The notes: a model not told the origin generated them from the letters alone. Positions 23,097 through 36,032 are shown, counted from the stretch's first letter. The stretch: DNA of 64,000 bases from Daedaleopsis sinensis (GCA_033807695.1 CM066301.1:2356001-2420000); one strand, 5' to 3'. Translations and numbers: made by a program.

Positions 23097-24985
23097 ATGT
23101 CCAAGAAGCCAAACGCGATCATCTTCGGTGTGCTTTCTCGCTCTATGCCCGTCTGGCCACCATCTCACTACAGACGCGCTCCGCGGAACGCGCATCCCAG
23201 GTGGCCTCAACACCTGCTCCCGCACCCTTGCCGGTCTCCTCGTCCCACCCGACGGCGGCGAACGACTCGTCGAGGTACGCACCCGCTTGCATGTGATGCC
23301 CTAGTGTACATGTCCAGCATATCGATCCCCCACCCTCCCAAATAGAACCTCCGCATCGTGGACAAGTACTCTGTTGCACCTGCGACTACGTAAGGCCCAG
23401 CCGGTAATTATGTGTGCGGGAACCCGGGTACTTATATGATTGCACAGATATCTTGGCTCTGTCTTTCCCGACGTTCTGCGCCAGCCCAACGTCGAGTACC
23501 GTCAAGCCAATCTCACCGTCGCCGGTATGTCGTCGCCCCATCGCCCCGCCGTTGTCCAGGCGCAGAAGACGCCCCCTGATCCCCCTGCTAGCAACCGTCG
23601 CGTCGTGTTTCGATCCCCGGGAAGGACAGGACGCTTTCGACTATGTCTTTGACTTTACTGGGGAGATCCAGCCAGACAGGCCAGAAGGGGTGAGTGTGTC
23701 GTGCGTCACGCCCGCATTCCCTCCATGCTCAACGCATCCATCCCTCCCCATTGCGCCCGACTCGTGTGATCTGCGCCAGATTCAAATCGGCCACACGTTC
23801 AAGATCGCGCGGCTGGTAGGCCTCGAGGCCACGAAGCGGAAGGTTGCCGCGTACGTCAGGATACAGCATCCCTTCTACCAGTGTAAGGACAGCGGCTCGC
23901 ACGACGAGAAGGAGGATGTGAAGCCCGAAGGTGTCATGGGAACGTGGTGGCACGAGGCCCTCCGCACACTAGGCGCGATCGAGGAGTGAGTGTCGCCGTT
24001 ACGTCTCTGTTGGGGCTGCTGGCTTACCAGGGTTGGATAGTCTCAACCTAGTTATCGTCCGAACAGCCCTGCCGTATGGCCCGTATATCAACTACCTTGG
24101 TATGTGTTTCACGTCGCCGGCATCTCTGCGCCACGCTCATGTCCCGGCGTTCGGCAGCGATGGTCCCATTCATCGCGGTCGCCGCATGCTACGGTCATCT
24201 CAAACAGCCCATGAAAGCATTGTGAGTGTTCATGATCCGTCGTGGCTTACTAAAAATGAACCGACTGTTATGCCAGACACTCCCCGGGCAAATATCCCTC
24301 ACATACAGTCCATGTAGATGACATCGCGGGTGCGATGTGGGCTGCCGCGGAATGGATGGCCAAGACCGGTAGGAAAGAGGCGAACTCGCTTGCTGGTGAG
24401 GAGATTCTCTTCAAGAATGACAAGAGCAAAGTCAGCGAAATCGAGGGCATGGTTCCTCCGTCGCAGAAAGTCATTGCGCCCCTGTTCAACATCGTGAGTT
24501 CCTTGGCCGGTGCACCTCTCCAATGTATGGTGAATTAACAGCCGATACAGGAGGATGACTCGAAGGTCAGCATGGTCGAGCTGGGCAATGTGATTGCATC
24601 CTACTTTGGCACCACCTTCGACTTCCACAATTTCGTTACGAACATAGCTGCCAAGGTAAGCACGAATTCGATCCTCTTCTTCGTCTCTGACACTCCTATG
24701 CCTGGCTTTCAGTTCCGCCTCGAGGATATCATCGAGGATATCAACGAAGTCCATGTCAGCACCTGGACTACAATGATCACAACCTCGAACCCGCCAATCC
24801 CGAACACCCAGTTCTCGTCATACATGGACACCTACAACCTGAAGAAGCATGTCGTGGCGTTTAACGCGGACAAGCTCAAGAACGTCGTCGGCTACAAGCT
24901 CAAGCGACCGCAATTCGACCACGCCTCGATAGGCGACATGGTCGAGAAACTCAAGGCGGAGGAGAGCTGGCCTAACAACTCCTGA
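23097..24985 (+). CDS. NAD-dependent epimerase/dehydratase-like Rossmann protein
   Basis: An extended short-chain dehydrogenase/reductase-like protein found widely in fungi; the substrate is unknown. It starts MSKKPNAIIFG, continued after the first intron as GLNTCSRTLAGLLVP, a Rossmann start in which the Gly pattern is unusual (GGLNT in place of GxxGxxG). Later come LRIVDKYSVAPATTYLG, FDYVFDFTGEIQPDRPEG, IQIGHTFKIARLVGLEATKRK, WWHEALRTLGAIE and NLVIVRTALPYGPYINYG; the tail contains VVGYKLKRPQFDHASIGDMV and ends ESWPNNS. At least eight short introns. About 430 residues. The classical YxxxK catalytic pair is not obvious, so it may be a binding or chaperone-like relative rather than an epimerase. 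Confidence 0.7.
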
Positions 24986-25482
24986 ACCAAGCGCTGTCTC
25001 CCCGGTCCACCTTGGGCGTGTCATCGTGTGTGCAAGACAAGGACGGAATGTAAAGATTGGATTGTTTTCTAGTAATGTTGTTATGAATGAGTTATGTGCT
25101 ATCGAGGCCCCCGTCCCGCTCGTCCTCTCATCACCACTATCTACGTATTCTTCCTACCCGTAGACCCCGCGCTGGACTTCGCCCTTTCGCCCTCCAGCCC
25201 ACCTAATGCTCCCGCATAATCCTATTCCACGCCCAATCCCATCCTGTTGTTATCTCTCAATCTGCGGCACAGTAGTACGTATCCCTCTTGCCTTTACCGA
25301 AACGGGTCAAGCCCTGGAATTCCCTCTCGTAATACCGTTGGCGATCGAGGTGCGGACGACACGAATGACATCCTTACAAGTACATCTCTCGACAACTCTA
25401 TCTCTTGCCTCTTGAGGGAATGGAAATCCATAAATACACACATTGCATGCGACAAGAACTGCTATGCTATCAAACGGGGACA
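24986..25482. other. Convergent 3' region, epimerase-like gene and Arf-GEF
   Basis: 497 bases between two converging genes. It should hold both 3' untranslated regions and poly(A) signals. No coding region is supported. Confidence 0.5.
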
Positions 25483-28400
25483 TTATGAGGGAGGCACCTG
25501 GGGTTGTGCGGGCGCAGGCGCTGCGGCAGGCTTTGGTGGCGGCGCAGGGATAATCTCGTCCAGGAAGCCGGGCAAGAACCGCTCGATGCGCTCGTGGGTC
25601 GCCGCCCACAGCGCGACCTGACGCTCTCCGCGGTCGTCCTCTGGCGCGCTTGGCGGGACGAGGAGCCCGGTGGCGTTCATGACGAGCAGCACGTTCTTCA
25701 GGGACTCGGGCACCGCCTCGTACTATATACACAAACGCAGTTAGCCTTCGCCGTCCTTTCGTCACGGGCGGGACGCCAGGGGCGAGGCCCCGTACGCTAG
25801 CCGCACTCGAACGCACCAGCTGGTCGCGCCGATCGACGTGCATGAGCCGATCGAGCAGGTCGAGGACCTGTATCCACAGCACTCGGATGTCGGCCGTCTG
25901 GCCCTCGCGCGCCTCGAACTGCATGAACGCCTTGCAGAGCAGCGCGGAGGCGCGCAGCCGGGTCTCCGGCATGCCCATCGGGTCGCGCATGAAGACCTGC
26001 TGTTTGAGCAGCTCGTCGAGGAGCGGGAAGATGACGCGGTTGAACGTCTCCTCGATGTGGCTGTGGTTCCCTTCGTCGAGCGGCAAGTGCGGGCCCAGGA
26101 GGATGCGCTGCAAGTGGACCATGGACGCGTGCCTGATCTCTCGTGAGGTGTTCGATGCCTGGCGGGCCAAGGAGGACAGTAGGGGCAGGCCAAATTGACG
26201 CCACACTACTCGGGGTCAACATAAGTGTGGCGCACATAAGAAATGGTCTTACCTTGATTCCGCTGCAGACCGGAGGACTCTGCGAACCGCTGCCAGCACT
26301 TCTTGAGATCTGCGATAAGATCGATCGCCTTGCGGCCTCGCTCTACAATTGGAGAGCTAATCGCGAAGATCAACGATCTGCGCGCCGCGATTTGGACAAG
26401 AACTCACCTGGCTGCAGTCAATGACTGTGTCCGCCGACCTTGCTGTTGCGCGTCCACCGCGATACCAGCGGCAGTTGCAAACTCGTCCAATGCATTCACC
26501 AGACCCAAGAAATTGTCGAGAGTCACAACCTGTTCGTTGCTTTCTGTGGCGAGACCTGCGAGAATGTCGAATGATTGCCTTGACGCTTCCGGGTGAGAAA
26601 TCGTTGAGCGCATAAGCGCGAAGACCACATTCCACTCCGTCTGGGAGCGAATGATCTCTCGATGCTGTTGCAGGATGAGAGTCAAGCCTGCAACGACCTG
26701 CTCCGCAACAGCACTAGCTACGGTCGGCGGCAACCTAGCGAGCAAGTCGAATGAAAGGTAAATCTGATCTCTCAGAGTATGCTGCAAACATTGTCAGTGA
26801 TCAACAAGATTTTGGTAGGGTGCTGCTCACCCGTTCCGACAGGACCAGACACAACCTGAGAAGTGCAACAACCGCACGCTCGATCAGAAGGACGCTGTAT
26901 TGCGTTGGGGTGGACAGCAGCGCTGAGAGGTGCTCAAAAACTATCGGCCTAAGACACCATGAGGAAATTTGCAATAATTCATAAATACTGCACTTACCAG
27001 ACCTCTTCGATATGCTGCGGTGTGCGACGAGCGACGCTGACCATGGTTTCTAGAAGGAACACTGAAGCTGGGTCATATGGCAACGTGTATTGGCCACCTT
27101 GTGATGCACCAGCCGCGCCGACGTCGTCAGATTCGAGCTTCAATCGTGCAACCGTCCGCTCATGAGCAAGGGCTTCCAAAGCACGGATTGCAGACACCAA
27201 TGCTTCTGGTTCGAGCTGCCTACAGACGAGAGTCAGAATGCTATATCAGGAGCCATAGCTATGACACTCACATGATTTGGGAGTAAAGCTCATCGAGGCG
27301 ACATGTTGAAATACAGTCAATGGTACATAGCGTGTTTTCCACATCCGAGTCTGTGGCATCTGGGACCAGAGCATCTGTGCTGGAATTATATGGTGTCATC
27401 AGGTAGGAAGACAACGCAGAGAGAAGACCATCCGATCTAGGTGCTGCTCGAGTTGGCTGGCTGCGACGAAGAGGGATAACAGAGGAACCGCCGAGGAAAT
27501 CTTCCATTTGAAGCATTCGAACAGGTAAGAGCGAATGCAAGAACAGAGTCTGGAACATCTCGAAGATCTGCAACCTCTCCAACGTCAAAATACGGATCAA
27601 CAGTATGCGGGTCGAACACACCTGAGTCCATCCTTCCCGGAGTGCGTTCGCATTTCCATTGACGATGTTGAAGAGCACGACAGCGGCCAGTTGGCCCTTG
27701 AAGTTTGTACCAAACTTGACAGAAAGTGAAGACACAGTGATTGACTGGCCGTCTACCTCCAACACAGGATAGTTAGGCACTTGGGAGGGCTGAGTCTCGG
27801 ATAAGAGGGAGGTCGCCTGGGACAGAGAGATGACGACGTAGTCGAAGACATCAGGCATCTCAAAATGCCGCGCCAGAGTAGCGCACTGTCGGAAGCCAGC
27901 AATGGCACGCTCGATGATGTAGTCATCCTCGAAGGAGATGAAAGCATATGCGATGGCTGAAATCACTGGCCGCCACACGGCCTTGAACATGTCAGCGTCG
28001 AATGCGGAGGTGTTGCACGTCAAAAGGTCGCCTGAATATGCATGACATCAGTTAAGGTTGTGGTCAGACGTGTGTAGCTCTACATGCCTGTTTGTTGCGT
28101 ACGCGCAAGAAGTTCCTTCCATGCGTACTCAAAACCGAGCTGTCCGGTGTGTTCTTCTGGCATCACGATTTCTCGTTTCCGGATAGATTCGTATATCGTA
28201 GACTGAAGGAAACAAAGTGAGCTTGGATGAAGTCAGTTTATTGTGGAAACTAACCAAGAACTCAGGCGAGAAGTCAACGCCGTCATTCACGCCTTTGAGG
28301 TTACGAGTGTAATCTTCCAGGGTCATCCGTTTCTACGGATTGTCAGCGCGGAGGAGTCTCGTCTCCAGTAAGCACTCACTCGGATTTGTGGACTGTGCTG

Positions 28401-30990
28401 ATCGGTGTTGAGCATGATGATCGAATAGGCGAGAACATAGACGGAATCTTGCGACTTGATCTCCTCTGCTCTGCTTTTAGCGAAGGCAACACATAATGAT
28501 TCATTGACGACTGACCAGGTCCAGTAGCGAAATAGACTTCAGCAAATGTCTCAGCTATACGATTGATCTGCTGAGCTTCTCCAGGTAAACGGAATGTCTC
28601 CAACATCTCTCGTAGGGCTTCTGCGACGGGTTTCTAGACAGATATGTCAGTTGAACGCTCCCGAAGGTCGATAAATTGACCTTACACCCTTGAAGTCCAT
28701 GAGAGTCATGAATGCTTTCAGCAACTCAATGTTGTCTGGCTTCGATAAGTAGTCGCCGAGTACACGTTTGTCGATCCGAGCTGAGCTTTTCAGAAACTTC
28801 GCAAGACTGAGCGGGCGAGGTTCGTCTGGATTGGTATAGATCAGCTTATTCTCCTCTAGGAACGCCAGGCCTGTCTTGGGCTTTGTGTTGAAGCGAGACA
28901 TCCCAGTGAGGATGAGCTTTTTCTTCGACTTCGTGTCCTGCAGCTGCTCTAGTGGGGGGAACGTCTACCAATCAGGCAGTCAACCACAGTGCATGCTTAA
29001 ATCCGTCCTTCAAGCTCACCATAGGCCATGCATCACTTCCCTGGAGTCCAACATTCGTCAGTAGCCTCAAAAGAAGAGAGCGATAGACTTACACCTTCTG
29101 CTCGCGCTGTCATGCGGCCGACAAACGCGAGTATGAGATCCAAACATAGATACTGTGCATTCTGCTGTTGGTAGTCATGCCCGCCCACACTTTGAGCTGG
29201 GTAGATACCCTGCAGCATTGTGAGCATATACCATACCCTTGACACAAGAGACCCACTGTACCTTGGAGGCGAACTCGATCAGGCGCTCAAACATATTCTC
29301 GCAGTTCATGTCACAATCGTAGTTTGTGTAGAGGTCGACCATGAAGCTCGGATGTCGAGATACTTGGGACAACGTCTCCAACAACATCTCTCGAATGTCT
29401 CCACGAGCAGGAGACACTAGGAGGCGGGGCGTGGCTGGGCCTTGGTCAAGATCAGATTCGGGAGGCCCGAGTAGTGGAGTAGATGGGATGGGTGTGCCCC
29501 TCGGAGAGCCGGTCAGAGCCTTCTGAGTCAGGGTAGCGTTCTTCAATACCGGCGGGGGTGCAAGCCGATCGACGGTAAATGCCAGGAAGAGCTCCTGTTG
29601 GAGCTTCAATTTTGGCCGCATGGTCTCGAACATTGTCGCGATAACACGGAGTGTTGTCTGAAGAACTACCGGGTGATCTGAGCGTGCGAGTTGGAAAAGG
29701 TATTTGCAGCCATGGTCGAGGATGAGGCTAGAGAGAGAAGGAAAAGCGCATATACGTGCACCCGCCGCTTCGAAAGCGACATTTACTGTCCGAAGGGCAG
29801 TCAAACGCGTGGAGTCGGTGTGTGCTTGGTCGTTTGGATCGAGAATGTTGATGAGGACACGAAGAAGCTCCAAGATCGACGGTAGACCATCTAACAAAGT
29901 CATCAGAAGCCCATAGTTTAGGAAGTGAGGAATGCTGTTTACATGGCAAGCGAAGAACGCTGGGAGTATTTGGTGGGGGCTCTTCGACATCGGGGGCAGG
30001 TACCTCTGCTGTTTGCTGGTCCTCTTCCCCTTCTCCCTCTTCACCTGTAGTGGCATCGGACGGGGTTATTGGCTGAACACTAGAATTTGACACATTCATC
30101 TTCATTTCGCCACTTTCGATATCACTGGTGTCAGCCAGCTTCTGCTCCTCAACCTCCGGGTCGAATTCATGTAAGCGTGCAAAGACTATTCTGACGAGCT
30201 GATGCATAGTTCCCTCGGCAGAACGTCTTAGAATTTCTGTCAACATATATCAATTCTTTGCAGCCCCGCGAGGGCTATATATGCCACATACCGCTCAACC
30301 TCATCTGACAAGACGTAGTAAGGACGGTTTCGAGCATCTCACAAATCTCGATGTCACCCAGCGACGTTCCTACACTCCCGGACATCGCATCGTGAATGAC
30401 AGTCATGATCTTGAGCAAAGTGACCTCATCTCCAGACGAGTCACTAGCTTCAAATTTGCAACTTGAAAGGGCGCTGCTTAGTTCAGCCAAAGAGCTTTGC
30501 AGAGAGATAGCTTCTGGAGAGAAGAGTCCGCATAGGAAGAAGTTGTGGAGGGCGGTGAGGGCAGCAGAGGTAATGGGTCCGGTCGACAGTGGTGATCTGA
30601 TGATTGCAAGAAATGGGGAAAGGAGTGTGCTGAGAGGAAGGGAGTGTATGTCTAGACACCGGAAGATCTGTATGAAGAGGATATTCGGTAAACTGGGCAG
30701 CACGGACCTTCGACATCCTTCACAAGCCGCTTGAGATCTTGGAAGCCCGTCATGAGCTCCTGCTCTGTGCTTCCGTGACCTGACGCGTAGGCATTTGACG
30801 AGCCTTTGGTAATCCTGAGTCCCAGACTGCTGGCAAGTGCAGAGTCGCGTGCAGTGAACGAAGGAGTCGCGAGAGCCCATCTAGAGTTCTTGCGCATTAC
30901 AGATGTAACCGAGAGGATCTCCGACAGCAAGATGTGTTTCGGAGACACCGAGAAGGCAGCATGGTGGCTACCCTGGTGAACCGCAGCCAT
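25483..30990 (-). CDS. GEA1: Sec7-domain Arf guanine nucleotide exchange factor (GEA1/GBF1)
   Basis: Activates Arf GTPases at the cis-Golgi to recruit COPI coats. It starts [13 protein letters not shown] at 30990; about 20 introns; about 1,500 residues. Domains run in family order. The DCB part includes [20 protein letters not shown]. The HUS part includes [18 protein letters not shown] near 29330-29270 (the HUS box NYDC-N). The SEC7 domain (about 28910-28100) has [36 protein letters not shown] (with the catalytic glutamic finger) and [21 protein letters not shown] regions follow and the tail ends in a Pro/Ala stretch, [17 protein letters not shown]. The catalytic Glu and the hydrophobic groove are intact, so an active, brefeldin-class GEF is expected. 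The BIG/SEC7 subfamily is less likely given the size. Confidence 0.87.
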
Positions 30991-31222
30991 GATAGGTAAA
31001 GAGAAGTGGGAGTACAAGTAGAAGCTAGGTGGTGCGAAGACGGTACGAGGTTGACTAGCACGGACGTGTCCCAGTCTCCTTGTTAGGCGTCTATAATCAC
31101 GAAACGTGACGTCGCGGACATGTACAGTCCTGCAAACAATACGGGCCCATTCACATTCGCATGTCCAGAAGGTCCGACTTTGTAAGGTGGATGGTAGAAT
31201 ACAATTGATACAGGAAACGACT

Positions 31223-32452
31223 TTACTGCCCCGATCCACCTGCTGCTTGTGACATCGCAGCTTGCCCCGCGGCAGTCGCCGCCAACCTCGACCGCTTGCG
31301 CTCCGCCTCTGCATGTTAACGTTAGCACAAGAGACCTAAGAAGAAGGATCGTGCATACCGGCTTCCTTCTCGCGTTCGATATCTGCAACGATGGCTTCAA
31401 TTTGCGCAAGATCAAGGCTCTGTTCAACGAACGCGTGAGTTCACTCGAATGTTTGCATGCAGCGATCGCTTACCGTAATTTTGCCATAACTCTCCATGAC
31501 GCTGATCTCGATATTCTTTGCACCAGTCTGCACGACCTCGAGCAGGCTCTTCACAGTCAACTTGATGGTATCATCTCGCGACATGTCGTCTTTGTGATTC
31601 TTCTCAAGGAACTCGCGAACGGTCTTCGAGGAACGACCAATAGCGTTGGCCTGCAAGATAGGTAACTGTGAGTTCGAAGCTACGCGGTAGATGCACCTGC
31701 TCACCTTCCAAGCACTGTAAATACCTCCGGGTTCTGTCTGGTATAGCCGCGGTCGCGTGTCGTGGGGGTCGAATCCGACAATCAGAGTGGATATACCGAA
31801 CGGTCGGACACCTCCCGATTGCGTGTATTTCTACAAGGCATATTTTGAGACACATCCAGAAGGAAAGAACGTTAACCCAACCTGCTGAATACCGGCAATG
31901 TGACGCGTGATGTATTCGACGGTGACAGGATCTTCCACGGTGAGGCGATGGCTCTGGCATTCTATCCGCGCTTTGTCGATGAGCACACGGCCGTCCGCAG
32001 TGAGACCTGTCTTGACTTAGCGTCTGCAAGGAAATGGAATCTGATGAAGCCGTACCTGCAAAAGCAAGGCAGACATGGTCATCGAGCATAGCGACTTTCC
32101 GGACTGTTCGAGGGTCTTGCAGTTGCAGCACAGATTTCTTCTCTACACCAAGTACGACAACGTCCTTGCCGCGAACACCGACCTGGACAACTAGATGAAG
32201 GCAACGCTTTGGCACAATGACACCATAAACATACCGCGCATGTTCCCTTCCGTACTGCCTCCAGGGCATATTCCACCTGATAGGACGACGAAGATAAATA
32301 CCAGATTGATCGAGAGCTTTCGGCGACCGTGGGCTAACCTGGAATAAGTGACCATCGGGGGAGAAGACGGTGAGGGCTGCAGCAATATCAGAATCGCGTC
32401 CCCAGCAGATGATTATGCATAAATGCATACCGCGATCATAAGACCTAGACAT
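31223..32452 (-). CDS. PRE6: 20S proteasome subunit alpha 4 (PSMA7/Pre6)
   Basis: A structural alpha-ring subunit of the 20S proteasome. It starts [20 protein letters not shown], continuing [19 protein letters not shown], the alpha-subunit signature. [35 protein letters not shown], the intron-spanning [20 protein letters not shown] and [20 protein letters not shown] match alpha 4 rather than alpha 3. It ends [20 protein letters not shown]. Five or six introns of about 50-60 nt; about 260 residues, usual for the family. The divergent neighbour at 32669 is a deubiquitinase-like protease, so both genes of the shared 217-base promoter serve ubiquitin-dependent turnover. Confidence 0.9.
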
Positions 32453-32542
32453 GGTGGTGAGGGTGTGAGTAGAGGGATGTACGGAGGAACTCAGACTTAG
32501 CAGCACTTGTTCTTCGACGCGCGTCGAGCTTGCGTCGCCCTG

Positions 32543-32557
32543 TGACGTCAGCACGTG
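32543..32557. promoter_or_regulatory. Composite CRE (TGACGTCA) plus E-box (CACGTG)
   Basis: TGACGTCA at 32543-32550 is followed after one base by CACGTG at 32552-32557, inside the 217-base gap between two divergent genes. Both are palindromes, so they can serve either gene. They suit an ATF/CREB-type bZIP factor and a Cbf1/bHLH-type factor. The proteasome PACE element (GGTGGCAAA) was not seen in this gap. Confidence 0.55.
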
Positions 32558-32668
32558 ATCCATCACGCTCGTCGACGCGACGCGGTGTTGCGGGCGCTTC
32601 ATGTTCTTACTTACTTCAGCTCCACTTCCCGGCCGCAGCGGTCCTCACAAGTTCAACCAACGTGCGAC

Positions 32669-34707
32669 ATGCCGAACAAGATTAGGAGTCTTACTGACGA
32701 CGAGGTAGAGCTCGTCGCACACAACCATCCGTAGGTGTTTGGCACGAAACCCCTGATCGCCCAAGCTACGGCGGAATGTGTGCAGTAGCTGCTTTAAGTT
32801 TGATACTTACCGATGGATACAGGAACAAGCTTTACTGTCAAATATGTCATGTGGACTTAACTCCTATGACTATTTCTCAACGTGAATATCACTATGAGGA
32901 ACACTTCTCCGACGAGCCACGCGGTAAGTCAGCTATTATGATGTCAAGCAATGCCTACGTATATGTGCTAATTAGATATTTCAAAGCGTCGGGCTCCAAT
33001 TCATCAGGAGGTGCGGCTGGTGAGGAGGCCAACCATGCCTTGAGATCTCCCTCCAAATCTCCTTCGAAGATCCGAATCAAAGGATCCGGCCCCTCCAACT
33101 TAATCAAACCTTCGCACGAGAAACAGAACATATTCTGGCATTCATCTCAGGACTCTGTTCCTCCACCAAACTTCAGCCCAGGTATCTCAGATGTCTTCTC
33201 TTGATGACTGTATGTTGATTTATTTGTGCTTTCGTTCAGGGCTGATATCTGTATTGAAGAGAGCACTCACGAGATCGCACGACAAAGGAGCAACGGAACG
33301 CGCCTGGCTTGCTTTCGAAAAGGCCGTATACATACAGGGAGAATATTGGGATAAGATGTGGGGTTGCGGGTACGTGTCTCGTCTTGCCTACTGGCTCTTC
33401 GGCCTCTGTGACCCTGCACACAGATACCGGAACTATCTCATGGCTTGCGCAGCCCTTATGGACCAGCAGACTCAGCCTCTATACTTCCCGTTGTTGGACG
33501 CGCCAGCGCCTCCTGGTCTACGCAATCTTCAGATTTTGGTGGAGCGAGCATGGAAAGATAGTAAGCAAATGACCCATAAAGACTAGATCTTAAGCTGACG
33601 ACATGTGACAGACTATGACCAAGAAGGTGCCCGCCAGTTCAAGTACCGTCTTGTCGATACTTGTGACTGGATAGGTGCAGGAGGTGAGAATTCGCGGTGG
33701 ACGTGGTGGGTGTTCGGCCATTGAGAGTGTGACGCAGAACTCTATGTTGCTTTTACATATCGTGGTATACCGTAAGTCTTCGTGATTACAGTTTGCATCG
33801 CCGTGACTCATGTCCTACACAGAGCTCAACTAGTGGATTTTGAACTGCCCAGGGGTAGGCCATAACATGGAACTCGTGATGATTCAGGTCTAATCGTACC
33901 AGTAGGAATCGAGCCCCTTCTACAGTGGATATTGGACTACTTTTCCGAGAGTAATTCGCATCATCCCAAGGCGACAACTGTAGGCGAAGCTTTGCGTGGG
34001 GCTCGTCCAGTCATCGTGACGGACAAACTTCCTATCATGCTTCAACACCAAGGTCACTCGCGAACAATAGTAGGTTGTGAGCAGGTCAAGGGTGGTGCTA
34101 TCAATCTTCTCACCTTTGATCCAGGAAGGTAAGCCCATTCGTCTAAATTCGGACATCATAATCGTCCTCACTTCGACGATCGCCAGGAGTGTACCTCAAA
34201 GCATCAGGCGGGCAGGTCTTAATTACCACAACCCGTCTGGACTAGGAGGGAGCACGTCTAAGTCCGCGAAAGTACTGCATCAAGTCATGCATCCAGTCCA
34301 AACAATGAAGGCCCACAAACGCAAGTCTCCAGACCCCCAAGATGGCCCTTCTAAGAGGCGGCATGTCCCAAACGGCGCAGCCCGTCATGATCAGGACGTC
34401 ATTGTCATTACAGACGAGGAAGACGAGGTCGATAGCCAATCCGAGAGTCACGGTGGACCAAACCCAGGGGCGTCCGAGGAGCCTGAGCCAGACCAGGTAC
34501 TCAAGTTCTTTCGGGTCAGCCTCAAGACGCTGAGGTGCGCTCAACAATCAGCCTATGCGTCTGCGTCGGCTAATTGTGAGACGTTCGCAATCCAGCAAGC
34601 ATAAGAAATTCCAAATTCTGTGGTTCCCCCTCGAGGAACCTCTCAGCGAGCAGGAGAAGCGTAGAAGGAGCGAAGTCACCAGCGAGCATATCGGCCCTTT
34701 GTCATAA
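32669..34707 (+). CDS. ZUP1: ZUP1-like C78 family cysteine protease (deubiquitinase)
   Basis: A zinc-finger plus C78 peptidase; relatives cleave K63-linked ubiquitin chains and act in DNA repair. It starts MPNKIRSLTDDEVEL. A C2H2-type finger reads LYCQICHVDLTPMTISQREY, then HYEEHF. A Ser/Lys-rich linker follows. The catalytic domain has KMWGCGYRNYLMACAAL (nucleophile Cys at about 33365), LQHQGHSRTIVGCE (catalytic His, about 34055) and LLTFDPG (Asp). A C-terminal tail carries DVIVITDEEDE, a SUMO-interaction-like motif at about 34396-34430. The last exon, after the intron at about 34533-34598, reads HKKFQILWFPLEEPLSEQEK and ends HIGPLS. All three catalytic residues are present. The UFM1 pathway is largely absent from fungi, so deubiquitination is likelier than UFM1 processing. 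Confidence 0.85.
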
Positions 34708-34887
34708 CTGGAGCATCGTAGTCATTAGGAACAATACCAAGCTACTAATCATACTACGCGTTCTTTGTGATATCGGTGACTGACCGCCATGGTAGAGCTG
34801 GTGGCTTCGATGTTTCGGAACGTCGCAATTGAGAAGACTTATAAAATACATGTTATACAACAGCGGGCAAGACATACACATAGAAGT

Positions 34888-36032
34888 TCATCCCAAGGCC
34901 ATCACGACATCTACTGGACCGTCAAGATCCACAGCCATAGGCTCTGGGGGTGGCGCAGGCATGCCAGACAAAGGCATGATCTCCAACCCGGCCACAGCGT
35001 ACCTCAACGCCCTCTCCCAAGCCTGCTCGACCATGTACCCGCCCGCCCGCATGATCCCGTCGCGGTCCCTGCGCACAGCATCGCTGACGGGGTCGTGGTA
35101 CGTCTCGCGCATCTGGAACATGTCGTCGTACGTGTAGTAGTCGTCCTGCATCGGCACGTGCGGGACGTCGGGCACGGTCGTGCTCTGCGCGGCGCGCGAG
35201 CGCAGCAGGCGGGCGCTGCTTTGGCTGAAGGCCGCGGAGGACGACGTCGCGGCGCGCGCGGTGGCACGGCGCTGCGCCTCGAGCCGGGACTTGGCCACGA
35301 GCCGCGCGGCGTTCTTGTCGGACGTCTCGAGCTTGTCGATGATCGCCTGCTTGCCCTTCTCGCGCTCGTCGCGCTCCTCCTCTTCGATCCGCCGGAGCTC
35401 TTGTGCGCGGAGCTCGCGCTCTTGTCGTTCCAGCTCTTCTTGCTCTTGCAGGTAGCGCTGGTACTCCTCTTCCCGCTTGACGTTGAGCTCGATTATGGCC
35501 GCGTTCTCTATGCGGTATTGTACTATGCGGGCTTCGGTCTCTGCGACGTCTATATCATTGATGAGGTTGAAAGCTACGGCGATAGTGAGTTTACGCCATT
35601 TAGTGGGTGCAATACTTCGTACCGATTTCCTCCACCCACTCCAAATAGTCATTGTAAGAGCGCAAGTCATGGAAGTCTTCGCGCCTCTTGTTGAACCTAG
35701 AGGACGTGAGCCAGAAAGCTCCTTTGAATGCGTACAATCCGTACTCTTTTGCTATCCTGCGCCTGATTGCCACCTCCTTCTCTACGGTCAGGTCTTCAAA
35801 TGTTTGTGGAGTGAACGCCAGTTTGCGCAGGATTTTGTTGCATATTGGACAGGGTGCTGGACCAAGGGTGAACAGACGGTCTATACATGACTCGCACCTA
35901 ACTTCTCAGTCAGGACGGCGATAACATAGATGCGAGCATGACGCACATTTTGTGGTAGCATGCGCTAACCAGGAGTCGCAGCTTTGGATTGAGGTATCTG
36001 TCCGACTTGCAGACGGGACACTGGTCGTCCAT
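34888..36032 (-). CDS. TFB3: CDK-activating kinase assembly factor MAT1/TFB3 (TFIIH)
   Basis: The RING-finger subunit that ties the CDK7-cyclin H kinase to TFIIH in transcription and repair. It starts [17 protein letters not shown] at 36032. The C3HC4 RING continues [18 protein letters not shown] and [13 protein letters not shown], split by a roughly 50-nt intron after KM at about 35905-35953. Next are [40 protein letters not shown] and a long charged coiled coil rich in Glu/Arg (about 35500-35300). The C-terminal part ends [14 protein letters not shown] and then VVMALG. About 340 residues. The start fits the usual N-terminus of MAT1, where the RING begins almost at once. Confidence 0.88.

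Noticed and set aside
34789..35694. A 301-codon plus-strand open frame
   Set aside because: It is antisense to MAT1, whose RING and coiled coil read clearly on the minus strand; the plus-strand product is repetitive Arg/His/Leu/Val.
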